Shown here piece by piece: positions 52,610-62,048 of a DNA stretch of 64,000 nucleotides (its first letter is position 1; each line of letters begins with the position of its first letter). The notes under the pieces are model-generated. The model saw nothing but the letters and a program-made list of their open reading frames with translations. It had not been told where the DNA came from and ran no database searches. Origin of the DNA: Rikenellaceae bacterium (GTDB lineage Bacteria; Bacteroidota; Bacteroidia; Bacteroidales; Rikenellaceae). The translations under genes were made by a program, and so were the position numbers. The stretch spans positions 1-64,000 of the forward strand of contig SUZV01000007.1 in NCBI GenBank assembly GCA_015059715.1, given 5' to 3'.

Positions 52610-53857
52610 CTATACGTTTATTAGTTTGCCAGCGAGGACCACCTGCTTAATCACCGGTGTCTGGTGAGCATAGGGCAGGAAGGCCAACGAAGGCAATGGT
52701 TTAGTAACGTAGAAGTTTGCCACCTTACCGCGAGTGATAGAGCCGTAGTCACGACTCTCGCCCATAGCCGCAGCACTATTGAGCGTAGCAGCATTAAGGG
52801 CCTCGGCAGGGGTCATCTTCATCTTAATAGAGCCGAGCGATACCACAAAGCGCATATTTCCCGAAGGCGCAGTGCCAGGATTGAAGTCCGAGGCGAGAGC
52901 TACGGCTAAGCCTGCATCTATCATCTTACGCGCTGGAGGATAACCTATGCCAAGGAAGAAGGCGCAACCAGGCAACATCGTAGGCATAGTATCGCTGCCA
53001 CGCAGAGCCTCAATCTGCTCATCACCCATCGACTCAAGGTGGTCCACCGAGAGGGCCTGATGCTCAACACCAACCTCTACACCACCCGACACAGCGAGCT
53101 CGTTGGCGTGAATCTTAGCCCTAAGGCCATACTTTGCTCCTGTCTCGATAATCTTTGCCGTCTCCTCGACCGTAAAGAAGCCTCTATCGCAGAATACATC
53201 AACAAACTCAGCCAAACCCTCCTTAGCCACCTGAGGAATCATATCATTGCATACGTGGTCCACGTAGTCTGCCTGACGACCCTTATATGCACGACCTACG
53301 GCATGAGCACCAAGGAATGTGGCACGCACAGCAATAGGTGATGTTTCGCGGATACGACGAATAACACGCAATATCTTGAGCTCATCCTCAAGCGTGAGGC
53401 CATAACCCGACTTTATCTCGACAAGACCCGTACCCATAGCTATAATCTCGTTCACACGCTCGATAGCCTGACGATACAGCTCATCCTCCGAGGTGTCGTG
53501 CAGGCGGTCGGCAGAGTTAAGAATACCACCACCGCGTTTAGCTATCTCCTCATACGACAACCCGTTAATCTTATCGAGAAACTCCTGCTCGCGGCTACCA
53601 GCATAGACGATATGGGTATGTGAGTCGCAAAACGAGGGGAAGAGCCAGCCACCTTCGGCATCTATGACCTGGCAACCCTCAACCGAGGGTAGCGAGTCCA
53701 TAGTTCCATAATCCTTGATACGCTCGCCATCGGTCAAGAGCCACGCACCCTCCAAGGTCGCAATCTCGGCCATATCTCGGCCCTCGACCTTAAGGCGGCC
53801 ACTCTCGTCGATGCCTACGAGTGTACCTATGTTTTTAACGAGTAGGCTCATAGTCAT
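52610..53857 (-). CDS. hutI: Imidazolonepropionase
   Basis: Third enzyme of histidine degradation, a zinc amidohydrolase opening imidazolone-propionate to formimino-glutamate. The 415-residue protein has FCDSHTHIVYAGSREQEF (metal-binding His pair), SYEEIAKRGGGI, IKSGYGL, IHANELAVSGG and ASDFNPGTAPSGN, all diagnostic. Its 5' end overlaps the hutH 3' end by 23 bases (17 if the next ATG is used). No separate formimino-glutamate hydrolase is present, as FtcD handles that product. Confidence 0.97.
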   Translation of the reverse strand: MTMSLLVKNIGTLVGIDESGRLKVEGRDMAEIATLEGAWLLTDGERIKDYGTMDSLPSVEGCQVIDAEGGWLFPSFCDSHTHIVYAGSREQEFLDKINGLSYEEIAKRGGGILNSADRLHDTSEDELYRQAIERVNEIIAMGTGLVEIKSGYGLTLEDELKILRVIRRIRETSPIAVRATFLGAHAVGRAYKGRQADYVDHVCNDMIPQVAKEGLAEFVDVFCDRGFFTVEETAKIIETGAKYGLRAKIHANELAVSGGVEVGVEHQALSVDHLESMGDEQIEALRGSDTMPTMLPGCAFFLGIGYPPARKMIDAGLAVALASDFNPGTAPSGNMRFVVSLGSIKMKMTPAEALNAATLNSAAAMGESRDYGSITRGKVANFYVTKPLPSLAFLPYAHQTPVIKQVVLAGKLINV

Positions 53858-55334
53858 TGAGGAAATTAACCGACGTAGCGATGTGTGGATACATCACCGT
53901 ATCGTTATCAACAAATGGCACAACCTTACGATAGGCCTCAAACAGAGCCTCTACGGCTGCCGACGACTTGAGCGATGTCATCTGGTGGCGGAACTCAAGT
54001 GCCTGTGCCGAGTTCATAAGCTCGATAGCCAAAACGCGCTCGGTATTCTGAACAACCTTCCAGAGCTTAGTCGCTGCATTAGAGCCCATACTTACGTGGT
54101 CCTCCTGTCCCTGTGACGATGGGATTGAGTCGCACGATGCTGGCCAACATAGGCCCTTCGACTGGCTAACGATAGAGGCAGCAGTGTACTGTGGAATCAT
54201 AAAGCCTGAGTTAAGGCCAGGGTTAGCAACCAAGAAGTTGGGCAGGTTACGAGCTCCAGAGATAAGCTTATAGGTACGACGCTCCGAGATATTACCAAGC
54301 TCCGAAACGGCTATAGCAAGGAAGTCCATAGCCACAGCGATAGGCTGACCATGGAAGTTACCTGCCGAGATAACCTCGTCGCTGTCGGGGAATACCGTTG
54401 GGTTGTCGGTAGCCGAGTTAATCTCTGTCTCCAAAACCGAGGCTACGTAGGCGATAGTATCCTTCGAAGCACCGTGTACCTGAGGTATGCAACGGAATGA
54501 GTATGGGTCCTGCACGTGCTGCTTAGGCTGCTGACCTATCTGGCTACCAGAGAGTATCTCGCGGAAGTTACGTGCCGTCTGAATCTGACCGTTGTGTGGG
54601 CGAATGGCGTGTACGTTATGCTCGAATGGCTCCATACGTCCGTCGAAAGCGTCGAGCGACATAGCACCGATATAGTCTGCCCAGCGGCTCAGACGCTGCG
54701 CGTTGATTAACGAGTATACGCCATAGGCCGACATAAACTGAGTACCGTTAAGTAGTGCAAGGCCCTCCTTCGAGCAGAGGGTGATAGGCTCCCAACCCAT
54801 CTTCTCCATCATCACACTACCCTCCTTAACCTCGCCATCAATCTCCACATGACCGAGGCCCAAGAGTGGTAAACACATGTGTGCCAAAGGCGAGAGGTCG
54901 CCCGAAGCACCCAACGAGCCCTGCTCATATACTACAGGGATGATGTTGTTGTTAAACATCTCGATAAGACGCTCCACGGTGATGAGCTGAACACCCGAGT
55001 GGCCATAAGAGAGCGACTGCACCTTAAGGAGAAGCATCAAACGTGCTATCTCCGAGGGCACACGCTGACCCGTGCCGCAGGCGTGTGACATCATAAGGTT
55101 CTTCTGGAGCTGAGACAAGCCCTCCTTCTCGACCGAGATGTTACACAACGAGCCAAAGCCTGTAGTCACACCATAGATGGGGCGACCAGCATCCTCCATC
55201 TTCTTGTCCAAATAGGCACGACACCTCTCGATACGAGCCTTAGCATCGTCGCTAAGAGCCAACTTATAACCCTTTGTAAGTATCTCCTCTACACGAGCAA
55301 TAGTAAGTCGCTCGGCACTAATATAATGAATCAT
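53835..55334 (-). CDS. hutH: Histidine ammonia-lyase
   Basis: First enzyme of the pathway: histidine to trans-urocanate and ammonia. The 499-residue protein has the MIO-forming Ala143-Ser144-Gly145 in QGSLGASGDLSPLAHM, YGVTTGFGSL (catalytic Tyr54), and SIPSSQGQEDHVSMG near the C-terminus. Length is normal. It lies 12 bases after hutU and overlaps hutI. Confidence 0.97.
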   Translation of the reverse strand: MIHYISAERLTIARVEEILTKGYKLALSDDAKARIERCRAYLDKKMEDAGRPIYGVTTGFGSLCNISVEKEGLSQLQKNLMMSHACGTGQRVPSEIARLMLLLKVQSLSYGHSGVQLITVERLIEMFNNNIIPVVYEQGSLGASGDLSPLAHMCLPLLGLGHVEIDGEVKEGSVMMEKMGWEPITLCSKEGLALLNGTQFMSAYGVYSLINAQRLSRWADYIGAMSLDAFDGRMEPFEHNVHAIRPHNGQIQTARNFREILSGSQIGQQPKQHVQDPYSFRCIPQVHGASKDTIAYVASVLETEINSATDNPTVFPDSDEVISAGNFHGQPIAVAMDFLAIAVSELGNISERRTYKLISGARNLPNFLVANPGLNSGFMIPQYTAASIVSQSKGLCWPASCDSIPSSQGQEDHVSMGSNAATKLWKVVQNTERVLAIELMNSAQALEFRHQMTSLKSSAAVEALFEAYRKVVPFVDNDTVMYPHIATSVNFLNDYEPTR

Positions 55335-55346
55335 AATCGTTTACTT

Positions 55347-57362
55347 TTACTTATTTTCGTTGTATACCTTATTGATAAACTCCATATCTGCCAAGTTAGG
55401 CATGGTGACCTTAAGCAGTGGCGTGCGCTCCATCTGACGCTTGATGGCAAACATAGCACCCTCGTTACGTGCCCAGCTACGACGAGCAATACCGTTGTTT
55501 ACATCCCAGAGCAACATCTCCTCGATGTGACGCGCCGAGTCCTCCGAGCCGTCGATAACCATACCGAAGCCACCGTTGATAACCTCGCCCCAGCCTACGC
55601 CACCACCGTTGTGGATAGATACCCACGTAGCACCTCGGAACGAGTCACCGATGACGTTGTGAACAGCCATATCGGCACAGAACTGCGAGCCATCGTAGAT
55701 ATTCGAGGTCTCGCGATATGGAGAGTCGGTACCCGACACATCGTGGTGGTCACGACCCAGAACCACAGGAGCCGAAATCTCGCCACGCTTGATAGCCTCG
55801 TTGAATGCCAAGGCGATGCGTGTACGACCCTCAGAGTCGGCATAGAGGATACGTGCCTGAGAGCCTACAACGAGTCTATTCTGCTTAGCCTCACGAATCC
55901 AGTGGAGGTTATCCTCAAGCTGTCCCTGAATCTCTGCGGGCGACTCCTTAAGCATCTCGGCAAGGACCTCAGCGGCCAAGCGATCTGTTACCTCAAGGTC
56001 CTCCTCCTTGCCCGAAGTACATACCCAACGGAATGGTCCGAAGCCATAGTCGAAGAACATAGGACCCATGATATCCTGAACGTATGATGGGTAGCGGAAC
56101 TTACCATCCTCGGTCATAATGTCGGCACCTGCGCGTGATGACTCTAAGAGGAAGGCGTTGCCATAGTCGAAGAAGTACATACCGCGAGCCGTAAGCTTAT
56201 TTACCGCAGCAACGTGGCGACGCAACGACTCACGCACACACTCATGGAAACGCTCAGGCTCCTCGGCCATCATACGGTTTGACTCCTCATATGAGTAACC
56301 CACAGGGTAGTAGCCACCAGCCCAAGGGTTATGCAGCGATGTCTGATCCGAGCCAAGGTCTACGTTGATATCCTCCTCGGCCAAACGCTCCCAGAGGTCT
56401 ACGACATTGCCCACATAGGCAAACGACACTATCTCCTTATTAGCTACCGCCTGCTTAACACGTGGCATCAGCTCGTCGAGTGATGAGTATAGCTCATCTA
56501 CCCAACCCTGCTGGTGACGCTTCTCGGCAGCAGCGATGTTAATCTCGGCGGTGATGCTCACAACACCCGAGATATTACCCGCCTTAGGCTGTGCTCCCGA
56601 CATACCACCAAGGCCCGCTGTAACGAAGAGCATACCACGCAAATCCTTCTGTCCTGGCTTCATACGCTTACGTGCAGCATTCATAACCGTAATGGTCGTA
56701 CCATGAACAATACCCTGAGGACCTATGTACATATACGAACCTGCCGTCATCTGGCCATACTGCGATACACCCATAGCGTTGAAACGCTCCCAATCATCCT
56801 GCGACGAGTGGTTAGGGATAACCATACCGTTAGTCACAATAACGCGCGGAGCATCCTTATGCGATGGGAATAGACCGAGTGGATGTCCCGAATACATCAC
56901 CAGTGTCTGCTCGTCTGTCATCTCGGCAAGATACTTCATCGCAAGGCGATACTGCGCCCAGTTCTGGAATACCGCGCCATTACCACCATAGGTGATAAGC
57001 TCGTGTGGATGCTGTGCTACCGCCTTATCGAGGTTATTCTGAATCATCAGCATAATAGCCGCAGCCTGACGCGAGCGTGCTGGATATTCATCGATAGAGC
57101 GCGCATACATCTCATACTCGGGACGCAGACGATACATATAGATACGTCCATAGGTCTTAAGCTCCTCCAAGAACTCTGGTGCAAGCTCAGCGTGGTGCTT
57201 CTCGGGGAAGTAACGCAGAGCGTTGACCAAGGCGAGCTTCTTCTGCTCGTCGGTGAGGATATCCTTACGCTTAGGTGCGTGGTTAGCCTGTGGGTCGTAA
57301 GCACGCTTTGCAGGTAGCGTATCGGGTATACCTGCCAATATATCTCTCTGAAAATCTGTCAT
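55347..57362 (-). CDS. hutU: Urocanate hydratase
   Basis: NAD-dependent hydration of urocanate to imidazolone-propionate. The 671-residue protein is longer than the ~555-residue proteobacterial HutU and matches the long form found in Bacteroidota and eukaryotes. Motifs are VMYSGHPLGLFPSH, TAGSYMYIGPQGIVHGT, FVTAGLGGMSGAQPKA, DLGSDQTSLHNP and GRDHHDVSGTDSP, typical of the NAD site and active site. It lies 33 bases after ftcD. Confidence 0.96.
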   Translation of the reverse strand: MTDFQRDILAGIPDTLPAKRAYDPQANHAPKRKDILTDEQKKLALVNALRYFPEKHHAELAPEFLEELKTYGRIYMYRLRPEYEMYARSIDEYPARSRQAAAIMLMIQNNLDKAVAQHPHELITYGGNGAVFQNWAQYRLAMKYLAEMTDEQTLVMYSGHPLGLFPSHKDAPRVIVTNGMVIPNHSSQDDWERFNAMGVSQYGQMTAGSYMYIGPQGIVHGTTITVMNAARKRMKPGQKDLRGMLFVTAGLGGMSGAQPKAGNISGVVSITAEINIAAAEKRHQQGWVDELYSSLDELMPRVKQAVANKEIVSFAYVGNVVDLWERLAEEDINVDLGSDQTSLHNPWAGGYYPVGYSYEESNRMMAEEPERFHECVRESLRRHVAAVNKLTARGMYFFDYGNAFLLESSRAGADIMTEDGKFRYPSYVQDIMGPMFFDYGFGPFRWVCTSGKEEDLEVTDRLAAEVLAEMLKESPAEIQGQLEDNLHWIREAKQNRLVVGSQARILYADSEGRTRIALAFNEAIKRGEISAPVVLGRDHHDVSGTDSPYRETSNIYDGSQFCADMAVHNVIGDSFRGATWVSIHNGGGVGWGEVINGGFGMVIDGSEDSARHIEEMLLWDVNNGIARRSWARNEGAMFAIKRQMERTPLLKVTMPNLADMEFINKVYNENK

Positions 57363-57395
57363 TATCGTAAAAGTTTTAGGGTGTTAACACTATTA

Positions 57396-59102
57396 TTACT
57401 GAATCTTGCTCTCGACGATAGCCAAAATCTCCTTCTCGGCTCTCTGTGCTGCAGCCTGAATCTCCTCAGCCTCGTTAACCAAAGCCTCCGCTGCAGCGCG
57501 ATCCTTAAGGCCTGCGGCATTAATCTTAACGTTAAGACAAGCACCCATCACTGCCGAGCGCGCAGCCAAAGCTCCTACACCAGCATCCGATACCGAGTTA
57601 GGATTACCCTCCTCGGCCATTGCTCGTACAACATCGAAAGCCCTATATGCAGCCTTCATCGTGCGCAAAGGCACCTGCGTTGCGTAGAGCGTAGCTGCCT
57701 CCATAGCCTCGGCACGTGCAGCCTTCTCCTCATCAGTACCCTTAGGCATACCAAATACCGCCATAATCTTGTTAAAGGCCGCCGTATCCTCGTCTACTAA
57801 GTATAGTAGCTCGTTCATAACAGACATGCCATTATCGGCCCAATCCGAGAAGAACTCCCAACGCTCGTCCCAGCCAGCCTTGTGTGACGATAGGTTTGCA
57901 ACCATAGTACCAAGCGCAGCGGCCAATGCACCCATATATGCCGAGATAGAGCCACCACCAGGTGCTGGAGACTCACTTGCTGTCTCCTCGGCAAAGCCTG
58001 TGCAGGTCATATCTACGAGCTTCTTAACACCCTTCTGCTCCTCAGCCTCAAGGATATACTCTACAACCTTCTCCTCGGGCTTAAATGGCTTAAGGTTGCC
58101 AAGACCCATAGACTCGATAGCGATGCGCACAAGCTCACGCTCTGGAAGACCCGTCGAGCGGTTCTGCTTGCGAAGGAAGTGACGACCAGCATCCACCAAC
58201 GCACTCTTAGGCACAAGACCCACAATCTCGGCACCCGTTACGCGGACACCGCGAGCCTCCGCAGCACGACATACCTCGTCAAAGGCAATGTGCAGAGGTG
58301 TTACCGATAGGTTTGTCATATTCATAGATACCTGCGCAATGCCATACTCCTCGATAAACCAGCCTATAGCCTTACAAGCCTTGAGCGTACCAGGCTTCAT
58401 TACGGTATTACCATTCTCATCCTTTACAATCTTACCTACAATAGGGTTACCCTCACGCATAGGACGACCCTTCTCGCGCACATCAAAGGCGATGGCGTTG
58501 GCACGACGTGTAGAAGTGGTATTGAGGTTGTAGTTTACGGCAACGAGGAAGTCGCGAGCACCCACCGCCGTAGCACCAGTCTTAGCTACACCCTCATCAT
58601 AAGGACGTGCGCCAAAGTCGGGCTTACGCTGCTCGTCGGTCATCTTCTCAGGCAGAGCCTCATACTCACCAGCACGACATACGGCCAGGTTACGACGCTC
58701 TGGGGTAAATGCCGCAGCCTCATAGCAGTATGTAGGCACGTTTGTCTCCTCCGAGATACGCTTGGCAAGCGCACGTGCCAGCTCGGCACACTCCTCCAAC
58801 GTGATACCCGACACTGGGATAAGAGGACATACGTCACAAGCACCCATACGTGGATGAGCACCCTTGTGCTGACGCATATCGATAAGCTCGGTAGCACGCT
58901 TGATAGCTGCAACGGCGGCATCGCATACAGCAGCAGGCTCGCCTACGAAGGTCACAACCGTGCGGTTTGTAGCCTCACCTGGGTCTACATCGAGGAGCTT
59001 AACTCCCTTAGATGCTTCGATAACATCGGTAATCTGTTTGATTGTCTCAAGGTTGCGGCCCTCAGAGAAGTTAGGCACGCACTCAATAATTCTCTTCTGC
59101 AT
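57396..59102 (-). CDS. ftcD: Bifunctional formiminotransferase-cyclodeaminase
   Basis: A 568-residue fused enzyme. Residues 1 to ~300 are the formiminotransferase (ECVPNFSEGRN, QHKGAHPRMGACDVCPLIP, NLTVTPLH-like region), passing the formimino group of formimino-glutamate to tetrahydrofolate and releasing glutamate. Residues about 350-560 are the cyclodeaminase (ASESPAPGGGSISAYMGALAAAL), giving methenyl-THF and ammonia. Such a fusion is known in animals and Bacteroidota. It is the first gene of the hut operon; no canonical TAnnTTTG promoter was found in the 94 bases upstream. Confidence 0.95.
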   Translation of the reverse strand: MQKRIIECVPNFSEGRNLETIKQITDVIEASKGVKLLDVDPGEATNRTVVTFVGEPAAVCDAAVAAIKRATELIDMRQHKGAHPRMGACDVCPLIPVSGITLEECAELARALAKRISEETNVPTYCYEAAAFTPERRNLAVCRAGEYEALPEKMTDEQRKPDFGARPYDEGVAKTGATAVGARDFLVAVNYNLNTTSTRRANAIAFDVREKGRPMREGNPIVGKIVKDENGNTVMKPGTLKACKAIGWFIEEYGIAQVSMNMTNLSVTPLHIAFDEVCRAAEARGVRVTGAEIVGLVPKSALVDAGRHFLRKQNRSTGLPERELVRIAIESMGLGNLKPFKPEEKVVEYILEAEEQKGVKKLVDMTCTGFAEETASESPAPGGGSISAYMGALAAALGTMVANLSSHKAGWDERWEFFSDWADNGMSVMNELLYLVDEDTAAFNKIMAVFGMPKGTDEEKAARAEAMEAATLYATQVPLRTMKAAYRAFDVVRAMAEEGNPNSVSDAGVGALAARSAVMGACLNVKINAAGLKDRAAAEALVNEAEEIQAAAQRAEKEILAIVESKIQ

Positions 59103-59196
59103 AGTAGTTTTATGTTAGTTTTGTTTGATTGTTCATTTTTTGTTAAGTTCTATAGACCCCCATAGGACCCCATATAACCCATCGCATCTTATCCTC

Positions 59197-59496
59197 TTAC
59201 ACCTCGTAGTCAACATCTACACGTTCCAAACGACGCTCCTGGCAATAATCGCTGACAACAACATGTAGGGGGTTAACCTTATAGGCCTCCATAGCCTCGA
59301 ATGATGTAAAGTCGGCGGTGAGCACTGCATCGTATGACGACGCTGTCTCCTTGATATTTACGCCAACCTCGATAGCCAAAAGACCATCAATATTACCCTT
59401 CAAAGCCTCCAATCGGCTCTTCATCTGCAATGCTACCTGCTGAGGGGTCTCCTCCAAATCGCGGCGGAACTTCCACATTACAACGTGACGTATCAT
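59197..59496 (-). CDS. Dabb-family (stress-responsive A/B barrel) protein
   Basis: A 99-residue protein of the dimeric alpha-beta barrel superfamily: MIRHVVMWKFR (usual family start), SYDAVLTADFTSFEAMEAYKVNPLH and a C-terminal DYEV strand. The biochemical role is unknown for most members. It lies 94 bases upstream of ftcD on the same strand, so it may share the transcript or only the neighbourhood. Full length for the family. Confidence 0.88.
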   Translation of the reverse strand: MIRHVVMWKFRRDLEETPQQVALQMKSRLEALKGNIDGLLAIEVGVNIKETASSYDAVLTADFTSFEAMEAYKVNPLHVVVSDYCQERRLERVDVDYEV

Positions 59497-59628
59497 AATC
59501 TAAATTTAGGTTTAAAGGTTACACTACTCATTAATTGAACAAATATAGAGATTTTTTCTCAATTTTCAGCATCGTAGCACACATTTTTTAGACATATTAT
59601 CAATCACAAAAAGTTTTCCTAAAAGTGG

Positions 59629-59658
59629 TTGCAATACCAAAAAATTTTATTACCTTTG
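59629..59658 (+). promoter_or_regulatory. Promoter of the NfeD-SPFH operon
   Basis: TTG (59629-59631) and TACCTTTG (59651-59658) are 19 bases apart, an exact fit. The leader is about 78 bases. Confidence 0.78.
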
Positions 59659-59743
59659 ATAAATTTTAATTAGCTGCGCTCCATAGCTATCGAAACAGAG
59701 CGCGCATAGTAGTGTAGAAACAAAAAACTAAACTATTAAAATT

Positions 59744-60178
59744 ATGGATATCTGGCTTTATTGGGTCATCTTCGCCCTTATACTCTTTATCATCGAGATG
59801 TTCACCGCAGGCTTTGCCGTCATCTGCCTATCAATAGGCGCAGGAGGTGCCGCCATAGCTGCTGCAACAGATGCTACGTTAGAGATACAGCTGCTCACCT
59901 TCGCAATAGTATCACTCGTAGCCTTGGCAGGTGTACGCCCACTGCTAAAACGCCTCTTTTACCGCGACGGCGAGAAGGTTGCAACTAACTCCTCGGCTAT
60001 GGTAGGCAAGCACGGCATAGTATGTAGCGATGTCGATGGCGACGACGAGTCGGGGCGCGTGATTATCGAGGGTGTCGATTGGCGAGCTAAGAGCCTTGAT
60101 GGCGACACCATACCCAAGGGTACAAGGGTCGTAGTCGTAGCCATAGATAGCGTAGTATTAACCATTAAAAAACTATAA
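59744..60178 (+). CDS. NfeD-family membrane protein
   Basis: A 144-residue protein: two or three N-terminal membrane helices (about 4-70, IFALILFIIEMFTAGFAVICL) and a C-terminal OB-fold domain (about 80-144, GKHGIVCSDVDGDDESGRVIIEGVDWRAKS). This short NfeD class is normally encoded beside an SPFH protein, as here (2-base gap), and the pair is thought to form a membrane microdomain complex linked to membrane quality control. Confidence 0.92.
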   Translation: MDIWLYWVIFALILFIIEMFTAGFAVICLSIGAGGAAIAAATDATLEIQLLTFAIVSLVALAGVRPLLKRLFYRDGEKVATNSSAMVGKHGIVCSDVDGDDESGRVIIEGVDWRAKSLDGDTIPKGTRVVVVAIDSVVLTIKKL

Positions 60179-60180
60179 CC

Positions 60181-61173
60181 ATGTCACTTAACGTCTTAAT
60201 ATTCATCATCATCGCCCTTATCGCGGTGATTTACGTACTCAAGGGTTTCAAGATTGTGCCACAGTCGGAGACCCGTGTTGTTGAGCGTTTGGGTCGCTAC
60301 GACCGCACGCTACAGTCGGGCATCAACTATCTGTTTCCCATCATTGACCGCGCACGCGAGGTGGTACAGCGCGACGAGATTAAGTATGCTGACGGCTCAA
60401 AGAGCGTGATTATGCGCACCACGTCACGCATAGATCTGCGCGAGCAAGTATACGACTTCGACAAGCAGAGCGTCATCACCAAAGATAACGTGACTACAAC
60501 AATCAACGCCCTTCTATACTTCCAGATTGTGGACCCCGTAAAGTCGGTATACGAGATTGATAACCTGCCCAATGCTATCGAGAAGCTTACGCAGACCACT
60601 CTACGTAACGTCATCGGCGAACTGGAGCTTGACGAGACCCTTACATCGCGCGATACTATCAACTCGAAGCTACGCATCGTCCTCGACGAGGCTACGAATA
60701 AGTGGGGCGTGAAGGTTAATCGCGTGGAGCTTCAGGATATCACACCTCCCGAGTCGGTACGTCGTGCTATGGAGCAGCAGATGCAGGCCGAGCGCGAGCG
60801 TCGTGCCAAGGTCCTTGAGGCAAGAGGTCAGAAGGAGGCTATGATTCTTGAGTCTGAAGGCGAGAAGGAGTCGCAGATTAATCAGGCCGAGGCTGAGAAG
60901 CAGACGCAGATTCTCAAGGCTCAGGGCGAGGCTGATGCTAAGGTTTTGCAGGCTACGGCCGAGGCTGAGGCTATACGCAAGGTTGCCGAGGCTATCGCCG
61001 AATCGAAAACAGACCCTGCGACATATATGCTCCTTATGAAGTATGTCGAGACGCTGCGCGATATTGGTGCTGGCACGCAGTCTAAGACCGTATTCCTACC
61101 CTTCGAGGCCTCGAACCTCGTGGGTGCCTTAGGCTCACTTACCGAGCTACTTCCTAAGAGCGACAAGGAGTAG
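60181..61173 (+). CDS. SPFH/band 7 protein, QmcA-like
   Basis: A 330-residue stomatin/prohibitin-type protein. An N-terminal membrane segment (about 3-22) precedes the SPFH domain (KIVPQSETRVVERLGRYDRTLQSG, VLDEATNKWGVKVNRVELQDI), then a long Ala/Glu-rich coiled coil (about 200-270, EAEKQTQILKAQGEADAKVL). It oligomerises into membrane scaffolds. Co-transcribed with the NfeD gene; a strong symmetrical terminator follows. Confidence 0.94.
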   Translation: MSLNVLIFIIIALIAVIYVLKGFKIVPQSETRVVERLGRYDRTLQSGINYLFPIIDRAREVVQRDEIKYADGSKSVIMRTTSRIDLREQVYDFDKQSVITKDNVTTTINALLYFQIVDPVKSVYEIDNLPNAIEKLTQTTLRNVIGELELDETLTSRDTINSKLRIVLDEATNKWGVKVNRVELQDITPPESVRRAMEQQMQAERERRAKVLEARGQKEAMILESEGEKESQINQAEAEKQTQILKAQGEADAKVLQATAEAEAIRKVAEAIAESKTDPATYMLLMKYVETLRDIGAGTQSKTVFLPFEASNLVGALGSLTELLPKSDKE

Positions 61174-61195
61174 GAAATCATCTGCATAAATAGAT

Positions 61196-61247
61196 AACAG
61201 CGAGGCTGATTGAAACATAATCAAGATTTTCAATCAGCCTCGCTGTT
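61196..61247. terminator. Bidirectional terminator between convergent genes
   Basis: A 20-bp perfect stem (61196-61215 with 61228-61247, core CAGCGAGGCTGATTG) with a 12-base loop. It lies between the SPFH gene and the convergent O-methyltransferase gene. It lacks a long U run on either side, but the stem is the longest in the window. Confidence 0.75.
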
Positions 61248-61264
61248 AATGGTTATTGGGGCTA

Positions 61265-61900
61265 CTACTTTACGCGAATAAGGTTTATACCATCGCGAAT
61301 GGGAACTATGACGTTATCAACACGCTCATCCTCGACAACCTTGCGATTAAACTCCACGATAGCCTCGGTATGCTTATCGTTGTGGGCAATCTTCTCGGCC
61401 ACCTTGCCATACCATAGGATATTATCGGCTAAAAGTATCGAGCCTGAACGTACATAACCACCATCGAGGAGCATATCGTAGTATGCTGGGTACTCGCGCT
61501 TATCGCCATCGATAAATACCATATCGTATACCTCGCCAAGCTGTGGCACTACGTCCAATGCCGAGCCTATGTGTTGGCGTATGCGGCATCCATACTCCGA
61601 GGCCGAGAAGTATTTGGCTGCTATATCCTCAAGCTCGTCATCTACCTCGATGGTATCGAGCAGAGCACCATCGTCCAATCCGCGAGCTATAGATAGTGTC
61701 GAGTAACCCGTAAATGTGCCTATCTCAAGAACGCGACGCGGATGCATCATACGCACCAGCATCTCAAGGAGTTTACCTTGCAGGTGTCCCGAGATCATAC
61801 GAGGGTTTATCACTCGCAGGTATGTCTCACGCTCCAAGCGATGCATAAGTTCCTCCTCGGGCTTGGTATTATTGAGAATGTAGTGTTCTAAATTATCCAT
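61265..61900 (-). CDS. Class I SAM-dependent O-methyltransferase
   Basis: A 211-residue methyltransferase of the caffeoyl-CoA/catechol O-methyltransferase group: RVLEIGTFTGYSTLSIA (SAM site), TIEVDDEL, DMVFIDGDKREYPAYY (metal-binding Asp) and LLADNILWYGKV. Homologues are general in Bacteroidota, with unknown physiological acceptor. It stands alone between a convergent and a co-directional gene. Confidence 0.9.
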   Translation of the reverse strand: MDNLEHYILNNTKPEEELMHRLERETYLRVINPRMISGHLQGKLLEMLVRMMHPRRVLEIGTFTGYSTLSIARGLDDGALLDTIEVDDELEDIAAKYFSASEYGCRIRQHIGSALDVVPQLGEVYDMVFIDGDKREYPAYYDMLLDGGYVRSGSILLADNILWYGKVAEKIAHNDKHTEAIVEFNRKVVEDERVDNVIVPIRDGINLIRVK

Positions 61901-62048
61901 TACTATGGTATTTAATAGTTGTAAAACTTTGAGAATATTGAAATTGTTTACAAAATCATCTTAATATCTCAAGGTATAATAATTTTCGCAAATAGAGTCA
62001 AGCACTCCACACCTCTTTGTCATACATAGTAACACTTACTATTAAACA

